Assembly (NCBI GenBank): GCA_014058405.1
Contig: CP047423.1
Location: forward strand, 682,001-746,000
Source of the DNA: Candidatus Nitrospira kreftii
GTDB lineage: Bacteria; Nitrospirota; Nitrospiria; Nitrospirales; Nitrospiraceae
DNA: 64,000 bases
Reading direction: 5' to 3'
Made by a program: the position numbers and the translations under genes. Every line of letters starts with the position of its first letter. The stretch's first letter is position 1. Positions 37,448-45,092 of the stretch are shown piece after piece. Under the pieces are notes generated by a model, which searched no databases, had not been told where the DNA came from, and saw only the letters and a program-made list of their open reading frames with translations.

Positions 37448-37567
37448 TGTGTCACGAAATCCTGTGGCAATTCGATGCGCTAGGTGTGACCGAAAGAAAA
37501 TTTGCGTGCCATAAGGGCACACCGGTGCCAAAGGTATCCGGTTGACACAGGCGCATCTGTGCCACAG
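37448..37567. promoter_or_regulatory. Putative enhancer-binding sites upstream of RND operon 1
   Basis: A cluster of related words: TGTGTCAC (37448-37455), CTGTGGCA (37462-37469), the palindrome GTGCC-N5-GGCAC (37506-37520), GGTGCCA (37524-37530), TTGACACAG (37542-37550) and CTGTGCCACAG (37557-37567). They start 17 bases and end about 136 bases upstream of the sigma54 box, the range used by NtrC-type activators. Similar TGGCA/TGCCA words recur before the other sigma54 promoters in this window. Confidence 0.55.
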
Positions 37568-37933
37568 GTCCAATCAGACAAGGGATGATAGACGTTTATT
37601 GGTTAGTGATGGATGAATGTTTTTTCTATGCGATCCTTCTCATGGATCGAGGCGGGATGGTGCTTTCATAGGGCACAAAATATGGCACGGAGTAGACACC
37701 GAATAGATGACAGTCTCGGGAGCTAATCATCGCGGCATCGCTTATGAATGTCACACCATGAGATATGATGGGTTGAACCGTCTTCACTACGCCAAGCGGT
37801 TCCCCGATTCAGCAAAATATAAAATATGGGTAGTAGGGAGTCTTACGGCGGTGAAGAATAGGTCAGCACAGGTTTTCGGTTCATCTCGCCTGTCGCAGAA
37901 TTTCTCCATTGATTCAATGCATTGGAGATATCC

Positions 37934-39550
37934 ATGAAGTCATTCAAGTTTCACGGCATCATGGTTTGGGTCACGATCACAGGGGTGGTACTCGTTACAT
38001 TTTCGATTCTCTTTATCGCACTTCTTGAAGGTCAGATCATTGATCGTGCGGGAGCGCACAACCGGGAGGTTGCGTTTTTGCTCCTTTCCCAGTCAGTCAG
38101 CGCCATGATCAGCCAAGCGGGGGGAATCCAAGACGTGCAGGCTCTTGAACATTTGATTCATGAAGTCAGCGAGCTTCGGCCAGGAATTTTGCGGCTCTCG
38201 GTGTATGAGATGTCGCCTCAATCCAGTTCCCTCATTGTGAGCACCGAGCCTCAGTCGGTGCCAAAAGTGTTGGATCCACAGGAACGGATGAAGATTGAAG
38301 TGGGGGACTCCGTCACGCAACTCGAGGATGCATCGGGAGAAAGGGCCTTGCGCATGACAGCTCCGATTGTGATCGACGGCAAGGTCGTTGCGGCATTACG
38401 TGGACTGTTTTCTGTGAAGGAGTACGACGACCTCATCAAACAGGAAACTGAGCTGGCCAAATCAATTGGCATCGGCGTTGTGGTCGTCACATCGCTGACC
38501 TTTTGGCTCTTGATCCGGGTCAAGGTCCATCGGCCTGTTCATCAACTGTTGCATGCCATACGAAGTGTCGTAGGGGAAGATATATCCGGTCATGCGCCGA
38601 TCCAAGGCCCCTCGGAAATCCAAGAGGTGGCGACTCAATTCAATAGAATGCTCGATCGGGTGCGCGAGGCCGGGGTAGAAAAGGATCGTCTCTTGGAGGA
38701 GGTGCGCCATTTCAACGAAACGCTTCGGATTCGGGTAGGGGATGCAACTGAGGAACTGCAGCGAGCGAATTTCGAACTGGTCGAAGCAAGGCTTGTCGCT
38801 GAACGAAATCAGCGTTTAGCTGCCCTGGGAGAATTTTCCGCCACAGTGGCCCATGAATTGGGCAACCCCTTGAACGCACTTTCCGGTCATCTGCAAATGC
38901 TCGTAGGCGCGACTGATTATGCAAGTCGCCAGCGCCATTTGGCCATCATTCGATCGGAGGTCAACCGCATGGTCAGTATCATCAAGCAACTATTGGAGCA
39001 AACCCATGTAGAGCTCCGGTCAGGTTGCGTGAATCTTAATAAAACCATCCACGAGGTGACGGCCTTGCTCTCGCCCGGTCTGCCGAGTCAGCACGTAACG
39101 CTGAAGACCGACTTGCAAGCCGACCTACCACCGGTTGCCGGCGACACTCGTGCGCTGCATGGGTTGCTGTTCAATCTGGTCACCAACGCCGCCCAGGCAA
39201 TGCCGCTCGGCGGAGAATTGACCATCCGGACTAGAGTTGCGTGTGGAGACAGACCTCCTGGAATTGTCATGGTGGGCGAAGGCGCTCCGATCGAAGAAGC
39301 GGCCATTCGCCTGACGATCGCGGACACGGGCGCAGGGATTCCTTCTGAGCACCTGTCACGAATTTTTGAACCGTTCTTCACGACCCGGCATGACCAAGGT
39401 GGGACGGGACTTGGGCTGGCAATCTGTCACCGAGTGGTGACAGACAGCGGCGGCCGGCTGGCCGTGAGGAGCCACGTAGGGCACGGAACTGAGTTTACCA
39501 TTGATCTACCAATCTGGAATACCGAGCGAGGCATACGGAGACATCAATGA
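37934..39550 (+). CDS. Sensor histidine kinase of an NtrC-type two-component system
   Basis: 538 residues from ATG 37934 (GGAG site seven bases upstream). Two membrane helices (about 12-34 and 180-200) enclose a periplasmic sensing domain of about 145 residues. A HAMP linker, a coiled segment and a histidine kinase core follow. The phospho-accepting His307 lies in VAHELGNPLNALSGH. The ATP-binding domain shows NLVTNAAQAMP (N box), IADTGAGIPSEH, IFEPFFTT and GGTGLGLAICHRVV. Its stop overlaps the regulator start (ATGA), so the two form a pair. The periplasmic signal is unknown; location beside an efflux operon suggests envelope or toxicant stress, as for ZraS-like kinases. Confidence 0.9.
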   Translation: MKSFKFHGIMVWVTITGVVLVTFSILFIALLEGQIIDRAGAHNREVAFLLLSQSVSAMISQAGGIQDVQALEHLIHEVSELRPGILRLSVYEMSPQSSSLIVSTEPQSVPKVLDPQERMKIEVGDSVTQLEDASGERALRMTAPIVIDGKVVAALRGLFSVKEYDDLIKQETELAKSIGIGVVVVTSLTFWLLIRVKVHRPVHQLLHAIRSVVGEDISGHAPIQGPSEIQEVATQFNRMLDRVREAGVEKDRLLEEVRHFNETLRIRVGDATEELQRANFELVEARLVAERNQRLAALGEFSATVAHELGNPLNALSGHLQMLVGATDYASRQRHLAIIRSEVNRMVSIIKQLLEQTHVELRSGCVNLNKTIHEVTALLSPGLPSQHVTLKTDLQADLPPVAGDTRALHGLLFNLVTNAAQAMPLGGELTIRTRVACGDRPPGIVMVGEGAPIEEAAIRLTIADTGAGIPSEHLSRIFEPFFTTRHDQGGTGLGLAICHRVVTDSGGRLAVRSHVGHGTEFTIDLPIWNTERGIRRHQ

Positions 39551-40950
39551 ATGATTCGCCTTCGATCCTCGTCGTGGACGACGACCAGAGGAATCGAGAG
39601 ATGATGGCCGAAGCCTTGAACCAGGCTGGCTTTGAAGTTGACACCGCACGTGATGGTGTAGAAGCAATGAGCAAGGCCAATGTACTCCCCTATGACGCCG
39701 TATTGAGCGATATCCACATGGCCCCCTGTTCCGGGTTGGACCTATTGGATTCTCTTCGCAAGACTATGCCGGAAATGCCCATCGTCCTCTTGACCGCATT
39801 CGGCTCCGTCGATACGGCAATCCAAGCCATGAAGCAAGGGGCGTTCGATTACATCGCGAAACCGGTGAATCTGGACGACCTCGTGGTCACGATGAAGCGG
39901 GCCGTCGAACACCGGCGTCTGATCGAGGATAATCGCACACTCAACCGTGCATTCAGTGAGCGGCCTCGGGCTGCTTCTCTGATGGGGCAAAGCAAAAAGA
40001 TGGTGGAGGTCTTCAAACTCATCGGAAAAGTCGCCCACAGCCGGACAGCCGTCTTGATTCATGGAGAAAGCGGCACCGGCAAGGAATTGATCGCCCGGGC
40101 GATTCACGACAACAGCCCGCGTTCGATACACCGGTTCGTCGCCGTCAATTGCAGCGCGATTCCAGACTCATTGCTCGAAAGCGAACTGTTCGGCCATACC
40201 AAAGGTTCATTCACCGGCGCCCACACAATGCGGCATGGCTTACTTGAGGAGGCGAGCGGTGGCACATTCTTTCTTGATGAGATCGGGGATCTCACTCCGG
40301 CAGGGCAGGCCAAACTCCTGCGCGTTCTTCAAGAAGGAGAAATTAGAAGGCTCGGCAGCAATGAGTCGGTGCGAGTTGATTTACGTATTATCGCGGCTTC
40401 GCGTCGAAATCTCGCTGAGCTGGCGGCGGCTGGTCGATTTCGTGAAGATTTGCTGTACCGGCTGAACACGGTCACGATTTTAATTCCACCGCTTCGGGAA
40501 CGCCCTGAAGATCTTCCTCTACTGGCCGAATTCTTCCTGGCACGGTATGGCGACCAAAAGGAAGTTCCTGTTACGTCTTTTTCCTCTTCCGCCATGCACG
40601 CGCTGGCAGAATATTCCTGGCCGGGGAATGTGCGTGAGTTAGAACATGTTGTGGAACGAGCGGTGGCGCTAGCCACCCATGCGATTCTTTCAATCGATGA
40701 TCTCCCGCCCGAAGTCCTTCAGAAAGACAAAAGTACTCCGAGTCACCTACCCATTCTCCCCGGCACGCTCAAAGCGTTACAACGGGAACAGGTGGCTAAA
40801 ATGCTGGAGGCGACTCACGGCAACAAGGAGCGAGCGGCGCGTTTGCTTGGTATCAGCAGGCGAACGCTGTATCGGCTTATTGAACGATACGGTCTCGGCA
40901 AACCTCAGGCTGCGATCGAGGCCGACGATTCGGATCCCACCAGTTCCTGA
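39547..40950 (+). CDS. NtrC-family sigma54-dependent response regulator
   Basis: 467 residues in three domains. The receiver (1-125) has the acidic pair in VVDDDQRN, the phosphorylated Asp55 in LSDIHMAPCSGLD and the lysine in YIAKPVN. The AAA+ domain (about 140-370) has Walker A GESGTGKELIARAIH, the sigma54-contacting loop GSFTGAH (GAFTGA variant) and Walker B GGTFFLDEIGDL, plus the arginine finger region RFREDLLYRLN. The Fis-type helix-turn-helix at the C-terminus reads GNKERAARLLGISRRTLYRLIERYGL. Such proteins activate sigma54 promoters from upstream sites, and four such promoters are predicted within 14 kb. It probably controls at least some of them. Confidence 0.93.
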   Translation: MNDSPSILVVDDDQRNREMMAEALNQAGFEVDTARDGVEAMSKANVLPYDAVLSDIHMAPCSGLDLLDSLRKTMPEMPIVLLTAFGSVDTAIQAMKQGAFDYIAKPVNLDDLVVTMKRAVEHRRLIEDNRTLNRAFSERPRAASLMGQSKKMVEVFKLIGKVAHSRTAVLIHGESGTGKELIARAIHDNSPRSIHRFVAVNCSAIPDSLLESELFGHTKGSFTGAHTMRHGLLEEASGGTFFLDEIGDLTPAGQAKLLRVLQEGEIRRLGSNESVRVDLRIIAASRRNLAELAAAGRFREDLLYRLNTVTILIPPLRERPEDLPLLAEFFLARYGDQKEVPVTSFSSSAMHALAEYSWPGNVRELEHVVERAVALATHAILSIDDLPPEVLQKDKSTPSHLPILPGTLKALQREQVAKMLEATHGNKERAARLLGISRRTLYRLIERYGLGKPQAAIEADDSDPTSS

Positions 40951-40991
40951 TTCAGACACCATCCTATCGTCGGGCCGTCATTGTGCCTTTG

Positions 40992-41006
40992 TGGCATGCA
41001 GTGCCA
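40992..41006. promoter_or_regulatory. Putative activator site TGGCA-N5-TGCCA (module A)
   Basis: Perfect palindrome TGGCATGCAGTGCCA, inside the longer shared block TGTGCCTTTGTGGCATGCAG that recurs with few changes at 42736-42756. Its centre is about 135 bases upstream of the -12 box of the sigma54 promoter at 41123-41138. Confidence 0.55.
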
Positions 41007-41122
41007 GCCTGTCATCAGGTCTTTCCTCATGTTCACCGGGATCAGTGCGATCCCATTCCATATATAGGCGGATTCACAAAATAAATCAGTGCAGGGAAGA
41101 GAACGACATTCAGGATCTCCAC

Positions 41123-41138
41123 TGGCATCACGCTTGCT
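41123..41138 (+). promoter_or_regulatory. Predicted sigma54 promoter (module A)
   Basis: TGGCATCACGCTTGCT matches TGGCAC-N5-TTGCA/T, with one change at the sixth base. Transcription would start near 41150, about 100 bases before the first small gene at 41248. The promoter is nearly identical to the one at 42869 (TGGCATCACGTTTGCT). Confidence 0.75.
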
Positions 41139-41247
41139 CATGATTGCAGTGAGGCGCACGAAAGACCATTGTTGAAAACCCGGAGTTCTAGTTATCGAGG
41201 AATTGAAGAATTGTTCGTAGCGAATCCTAGGGGGGAGGGACAGGTAC

Positions 41248-41397
41248 ATGATGCCAGCTTATATATTCCTATTCCTGATTGTGTGCCTTTATCTATGGAT
41301 CGCCGTCAGCGTTTGGAGCTGGACTACTCATAGCAGGTACGGCGCACGAAGCCATACGCACGTAACGAACAAAGTCAATCGAGTGAGAGGAACATGA
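41248..41397 (+). CDS. 49-residue single-helix membrane protein
   Basis: Begins MMPAYIFLFLIVCLYLWIAV, one transmembrane helix, followed by a basic soluble tail (RYGARSHTHVTNKVNRVRGT). A purine-rich GGGGGGAGGGAC site lies a few bases upstream. The gene is the first after the sigma54 promoter at 41123, and its stop overlaps the next ATG (ATGA). No family is recognised. Very small membrane proteins of this sort often modulate larger membrane partners, but none can be named. Confidence 0.55.
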   Translation: MMPAYIFLFLIVCLYLWIAVSVWSWTTHSRYGARSHTHVTNKVNRVRGT

Positions 41398-41513
41398 AGA
41401 AATGCCTGGCATCAAAGTTCATCGGCTTGTCGCAGGAAATTACTCGTTGTGAACGACGGGGCCTTCAGTCCCTCATTCGGTCGGCCGGAGGGAACTTGGT
41501 TGTTGACCCATGA
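41394..41513 (+). CDS. 39-residue protein coupled to the preceding membrane peptide
   Basis: Starts MKKCLASKFIGLSQEITRCE and ends GGNLVVDP. The ATG overlaps the preceding stop (ATGA), and AGAGGAAC lies just upstream. Two cysteines are present. No homologue is recognised. It could be a real small protein or part of a longer gene broken by a frameshift; no good continuation was found in other frames. Confidence 0.4.
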   Translation: MKKCLASKFIGLSQEITRCERRGLQSLIRSAGGNLVVDP

Positions 41514-41559
41514 TCTGAAGTGGCCCGTTCTCGCCAACAGATCTTCCAAAGGAGGACAC

Positions 41560-41832
41560 ATGACATGCCGACGCTGCGGGGGCCTAATGATCGTTGAGCC
41601 CATGTATCATGCGGCGGAATCGAATGCTTCCGAAGGACATCACGAAGCCAGATGCTTAAACTGTGGAAACATCGAGGATGGTGTGATCTATACCAATCGG
41701 CTGGATCCACCATCGACGGGAACAGGTCCGCGTCACAATATTGTCGTCGAAGTAGAATCCGGCTGGGAGAGGGAAAGACATAGTCGAAAGAAGGACAGAA
41801 AACCGGCTGCCACGACTCGGCTTGTTCATTGA
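41560..41832 (+). CDS. Small zinc-ribbon protein
   Basis: 90 residues from ATG 41560, which has an AAAGGAGGACAC ribosome site; longer in-frame starts lack one. Two CxxC knuckles (MTCRRCGGLM and ARCLNCGNIEDG) about 30 residues apart suggest one structural zinc. The C-terminal half is basic and charged (WERERHSRKKDRK), which could contact nucleic acid. It is the third gene of the run behind the sigma54 promoter at 41123. Unknown function. Confidence 0.65.
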   Translation: MTCRRCGGLMIVEPMYHAAESNASEGHHEARCLNCGNIEDGVIYTNRLDPPSTGTGPRHNIVVEVESGWERERHSRKKDRKPAATTRLVH

Positions 41833-41971
41833 TCGTTCAGTCTTAGGCAATGAGTATCCCAACCGAGCCATCGTCAGAGTTGTGGTGGTCGGCCAGTCCA
41901 CAATCTGGTTAGTGAGTGAGAAGATGGAGGGTGGTCATGAGTGTGAGCCCTTCTTCGCTATGTACTGCCTC

Positions 41972-42370
41972 TCACCGAGTCATTAAGAGCGCAGATTGAA
42001 GCTCCATGATCATTTCGGGCGGAATTTCCCGCTCGGCTTCCTGCGCTTGTACCCGCGCATACTCGGCGGCTTTCTCCAGTCGGTGCGCGAAGATTCGCAT
42101 CTGCTTCACGAACTCATCGGTCTCCGGCCCGGGCTGTTTCTTGACAACTAATTCGGCCTCGCGTTCTCGGTGCGTGGCCATGGTATGGAGTTCTCGTGCT
42201 TCCTCGATCCAATACAACATGCGATCTGATGCCCGCAACTGCGGTGCCGTCTGCACCATGGGTGGTGCTCTGAGGGGTGCCGAGGAATATGCCGGACCGG
42301 TTGTCGAACAGGCATCGAGTATCCCGAGTACCGCACATAAGGCGATAAAGTGCATGCTTGTCGGTTTCAT
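41972..42370 (-). CDS. Small lipoprotein, unknown
   Basis: 132 residues from ATG 42370, behind an AAGGAGG site. The signal peptide (MHFIALCAVLGILDAC) ends at a lipobox-like LDAC. After a proline-rich linker the mature part is helical with a charged coil (EEARELHTMATHREREAEL, then AAEYARVQAQEAEREIP). It resembles, in style, the lipoprotein at 43552 but they are not clearly related. It is convergent with the zinc-ribbon gene. Confidence 0.65.
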   Translation of the reverse strand: MKPTSMHFIALCAVLGILDACSTTGPAYSSAPLRAPPMVQTAPQLRASDRMLYWIEEARELHTMATHREREAELVVKKQPGPETDEFVKQMRIFAHRLEKAAEYARVQAQEAEREIPPEMIMELQSALLMTR

Positions 42371-42746
42371 ATAACCTCCTTCGACATGGAAGACACCGTC
42401 ATGGCAAGTTTGTTGTGGGCGTCCAGCGCGGCCACTCACAAATCTTTTCATTTCGTGAACTTGGCGTCCATACAGCATCTGTGTCTGCGGGCAAGCTATG
42501 TCGTGATTTCATGAGACCTTTAAACCGTGACAAATCTCTTCGAATGTACGGAGACTCCAAGGTGAATTCGATCACGCTCGATATGGAGTGAATTCTTAGT
42601 TCGCAATTTCGACATTCGGCGCATAATTTCAGTAGGAGCATAAATTAGACCGGTCCAAAGTAAGGTCGGAAGTTGTCATAACGTATGGTTATGCCCGCAT
42701 CTGTCTCGGGTCCTTCCATCAGCGTCGCCCCTTCGCTGCGCCTTTG

Positions 42747-42761
42747 TGGCATACCGTGCCA
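42747..42761. promoter_or_regulatory. Putative activator site TGGCA-N5-TGCCA (module B)
   Basis: Perfect palindrome TGGCATACCGTGCCA. The flanks (GCGCCTTTG before, then TTGTCACGAAGTCTT after) match module A at 40980-41030 in order and spacing. Its centre lies about 128 bases upstream of the -12 box at 42882. Confidence 0.55.
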
Positions 42762-42868
42762 TCTTGTCACGAAGTCTTGACTGATTACTCTGCCCAGTCG
42801 ATTCCAGCCAGAGACGGAATCACGGAGGAAACACGCATCAATACTAGATCGCAATTCCTTCTCCTCCA

Positions 42869-42884
42869 TGGCATCACGTTTGCT
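42869..42884 (+). promoter_or_regulatory. Predicted sigma54 promoter (module B)
   Basis: TGGCATCACGTTTGCT fits the -24/-12 consensus with correct spacing. It differs from the module A promoter by one base. Transcription would begin near 42896, about 70 bases before the gene at 42969. Confidence 0.75.
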
Positions 42885-42968
42885 GTTAATCGTTCCTAGC
42901 GGCATTAGGCGATCAACACCTCCGAAGGACAGCTTCGGTGGGCAGCATGTCCGAACTAAGAGGACAGC

Positions 42969-43268
42969 ATGCGACAAGGGCACAGCAACAACCTCTCGAA
43001 TGAACAGGAGAGTGGAAGCCATTCTGGAGACCGGCCATCAAGCATGGAATTGATGGAATACATTTTTAATCCAGATCAAGGGATGTGGTTCGGTTGTTTG
43101 AAGGGAAACCCCGATGACCAAGTGTCTGGTGAGTCGTTTGAAGTGCTGCAAGTGAAGTTGCGGCAACTGCATCTCAATCCACGCACCTCAACTCCATTTT
43201 TGGCCTGCTCCAATGAGGCACTGATTTGCTGGTACCGGGAGAGACGTATGTCTTCATGTCCGTATTGA
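42969..43268 (+). CDS. Hypothetical protein, first gene of sigma54 module B
   Basis: 99 residues with an AGGAC site before ATG 42969. A polar N-terminus of about 28 residues is followed by YIFNPDQGMWFGCLKGNPDD and LQVKLRQLHLNPRTSTP, which reads like a small folded domain. An internal ATG (43044, MELMEY) would give a shorter product. No family is recognised. It is followed by two very short open frames and then a lipoprotein and an SPFH gene on the same strand. Confidence 0.5.
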   Translation: MRQGHSNNLSNEQESGSHSGDRPSSMELMEYIFNPDQGMWFGCLKGNPDDQVSGESFEVLQVKLRQLHLNPRTSTPFLACSNEALICWYRERRMSSCPY

Positions 43269-43280
43269 GGAGTATAGGCA

Positions 43281-43355
43281 ATGGGAAATGCAAGATATGC
43301 TGAACGGAAGGTTTCTCTCCCGCTGCGAATACACGAGATTGAGGAAGCAAATTAA
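43281..43355 (+). CDS. Possible 24-residue peptide
   Basis: Reads MGNARYAERKVSLPLRIHEI and ends EEAN. It is listed because a GAGGAG site lies nine bases before the ATG and the next short frame starts right at its stop (TAATG). It may be a small peptide or the remains of a longer gene. Nothing more can be said. Confidence 0.3.
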   Translation: MGNARYAERKVSLPLRIHEIEEAN

Positions 43356-43407
43356 TGGCAGCACATCGGTTGAAATGGTTTGTAGCAGGTCCTTGGAGAG
43401 ACTAGAG

Positions 43408-43515
43408 ATGACATTCCTCGAAGTTCTGATGGTGTCGGTTTCCTTCCTATGGCCGGTTGTCAATGTATGGAGTAGCCAGGCAGCTCGAGGTTCGAGTACG
43501 CAAAGCGAAATGTAA
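43408..43515 (+). CDS. Possible 35-residue membrane peptide
   Basis: Reads MTFLEVLMVSVSFLWPVVNV followed by a short polar tail. A GGAGAG site lies upstream and the hydrophobic stretch could span the membrane. It is comparable in kind to the 49-residue protein of module A. The open frame extends upstream to 43288 without a ribosome site. Confidence 0.35.
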   Translation: MTFLEVLMVSVSFLWPVVNVWSSQAARGSSTQSEM

Positions 43516-43551
43516 TTCAACAATCAAAGTTGGCCGAGAGGGATCAGACGA

Positions 43552-43923
43552 ATGAAACGCTTCTCTCCGGACGTCGTACTGCTATTGGTACTAGGACTCG
43601 CCATCATGATCGGCTGCACGAGTCCGGCAACCAAAGATGAACTTGAGCTAACAACCTACGACCCAGCCCAAGATCACCAGAAAATTGCTGCCTACTATAA
43701 TCACGAAGCAGCAAAGCTGCGACAAGCCGCGGAGGAAATGTCGGTTCGCATTACGGTGTATGAGCGCCTCTTCGGTCCGACATCGGATTGGGTCACAGGC
43801 ACGCGACTCCTGGCCCAATCGTATGAGGATGCGGCGCAAGAGTATGAACGGAAGGCGCGTATACATTTGGAGCGCATCCGGGTGTCGCCGACTCCGCCTG
43901 AGGCTGGATTGAGATCTCAGTAG
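43552..43923 (+). CDS. Small lipoprotein, unknown
   Basis: 123 residues. The signal peptide (VVLLLVLGLAIMIGC) ends in a clear lipobox, MIGC. The mature part is almost wholly helical: HQKIAAYYNHEAAKLRQAAE and AQSYEDAAQEYERKARIHLE suggest a coiled coil. A GAGAGGGATC site precedes the ATG. It precedes the SPFH lipoprotein gene by 41 bases, so both may be on the module B sigma54 transcript and both products would sit in the envelope. Confidence 0.7.
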   Translation: MKRFSPDVVLLLVLGLAIMIGCTSPATKDELELTTYDPAQDHQKIAAYYNHEAAKLRQAAEEMSVRITVYERLFGPTSDWVTGTRLLAQSYEDAAQEYERKARIHLERIRVSPTPPEAGLRSQ

Positions 43924-43964
43924 GTCGACCGGCAAGCCGCGTTCTGCTGAGAAGGGAGGAAACT

Positions 43965-44822
43965 ATGCGATTCATTTCACAGACCATACTACTTGCCATG
44001 ATATGGCTCTCGCTGCAAGCCTGCGGGACCAGTGTCCAGCCTGGTGAGCGAGGATTACGTTGGTACCCATTAACCGAAGGACTGACCACCGAAACGCTCA
44101 AGAGTGGGTTCTATTGGCGAGCTCCCTGGAACCAAATCTACCGATATGACGTGAGGTGGCGCAGTTACACGGAAACCGTTGATGCCCTGAGCTCAGACGA
44201 CTTACTGGTCATCCTCCATGCCGCCATCGTCATGCGACCGATCCCCGAAGAGGTGTATTTCCTCGCCCAGGAAATCGGGCCAGATTTCTATACGCGCGTC
44301 GTGAAGCCGGAATTGTTGGCGGCCGTTCGGACCGTTGTGTCCAACTATCCTATGGTCACCGTACCGGAAAAAAGCTCAGAAATAAGCAGCAAGATACAGG
44401 CAGTGGTGGTGGAGAAACTCAAGGGTCGTCACCTTGAAGTATCGAGCATTGCCCTGGCTGATATCGATCTGGCCAAAGTCGTGTTGGATGCTGTCGAACG
44501 CAAACAAGCGAAAGAACAAGAGAAGGAGCAAAAGGAGTTCGAGCTCATCATTGCGGAGAAGGACGCAGAAATTATGCGCCGACGAGCCAGAGGTGAGGGA
44601 GATTCAGTTCGGATCAGATCTGAGGGAGAGGCGGAAGGGATGAAAATTCGTGCAGCCGGTCAGGCAAAAGCACAGGAAACGATCGCCCAGACCCTGACGT
44701 CGGAGTATCTCCGATTCAAGCTCTACGACAGTTCCAATTCCAAATTTGTGCTGTTACCGGACAAGCTGAATGTGCCGGTTATCATCAACCCAGGGACTGA
44801 TCATTCAAGGACCTCGCAATAG
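43965..44822 (+). CDS. SPFH/prohibitin-like lipoprotein
   Basis: 285 residues. The N-terminus is a lipoprotein signal (LLAMIWLSLQAC) rather than the usual transmembrane anchor. The SPFH domain follows: GLRWYPLTEGL, SGFYWRAPWNQIYRYDVR, then LVILHAAIVMRPIPEEVYFL and VVKPELLAAVRTVVSNY. From about residue 170 a long charged helix (ERKQAKEQEKEQKEFEL, then RARGEGDSVRIRSEGEAEG) gives the oligomerising coil. The end LLPDKLNVPVII is typical of the family. SPFH proteins form ring scaffolds that organise membranes and guard proteases such as FtsH. A strong GGGAGG ribosome site precedes the start. Confidence 0.85.
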   Translation: MRFISQTILLAMIWLSLQACGTSVQPGERGLRWYPLTEGLTTETLKSGFYWRAPWNQIYRYDVRWRSYTETVDALSSDDLLVILHAAIVMRPIPEEVYFLAQEIGPDFYTRVVKPELLAAVRTVVSNYPMVTVPEKSSEISSKIQAVVVEKLKGRHLEVSSIALADIDLAKVVLDAVERKQAKEQEKEQKEFELIIAEKDAEIMRRRARGEGDSVRIRSEGEAEGMKIRAAGQAKAQETIAQTLTSEYLRFKLYDSSNSKFVLLPDKLNVPVIINPGTDHSRTSQ

Positions 44823-45092
44823 GAACTCGACTCTGGCCGCTGTCGAGGTCCTGTTATACCGAGCATGTTGGACGGGACGGGATGACTCGACGTGGTCTGG
44901 CAGCCCGTCCTTGAGGAACAAGAACCACGATCTGCAGCTATTGGGAGGGACTTCTAGTGATCGAGCTGAGCTATGTCATGACGGAATCGCTGGTTCGGGT
45001 CAGGGCACCGCACACACGATGCCGTAGTCGCAGAAAAGTCGAGAGTCAACAGCGACTCGCAACATCCCGGGGATAAGTGCTCGGAGGTGATC

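Larger units (their letters stand above)
37236..37933. other. Divergent control region between RND pump operon and two-component system
   Basis: About 700 bases. It holds the sigma54 promoter and tandem TGTGnCA/GTGCCA repeats described separately, and presumably the promoter of the kinase gene to the right. A TGGCACGG at 37684-37691 resembles a -24 box but has no -12 GC at the right distance. GATCC/GGATC arms near 37639-37658 could form a small hairpin. An open frame at 37707-37937 has no ribosome site and is not called. Confidence 0.6.
42371..42968. other. 598-base divergent control region (module B)
   Basis: Carries the TGGCA-N5-TGCCA site and the sigma54 promoter listed separately. It also presumably carries the promoter of the minus-strand lipoprotein ending at 41972. 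The part 42400-42600 holds open frames without ribosome sites, none of which looks like a known protein. Confidence 0.5.

Noticed and set aside
37684-37699. TGGCACGG as a further sigma54 promoter
   Set aside because: The -24 half is good but the bases at -12 read AGAC instead of TTGC.
37707-37937. 76-codon plus-strand frame before the kinase gene
   Set aside because: No ribosome site, no protein-like pattern, and it overlaps the start of the kinase gene.
44957-45076. 39-codon GTG frame behind GGGAGGGAC, before the ManC-like gene
   Set aside because: Arginine-rich, low-complexity product with no conservation evidence; likely chance.
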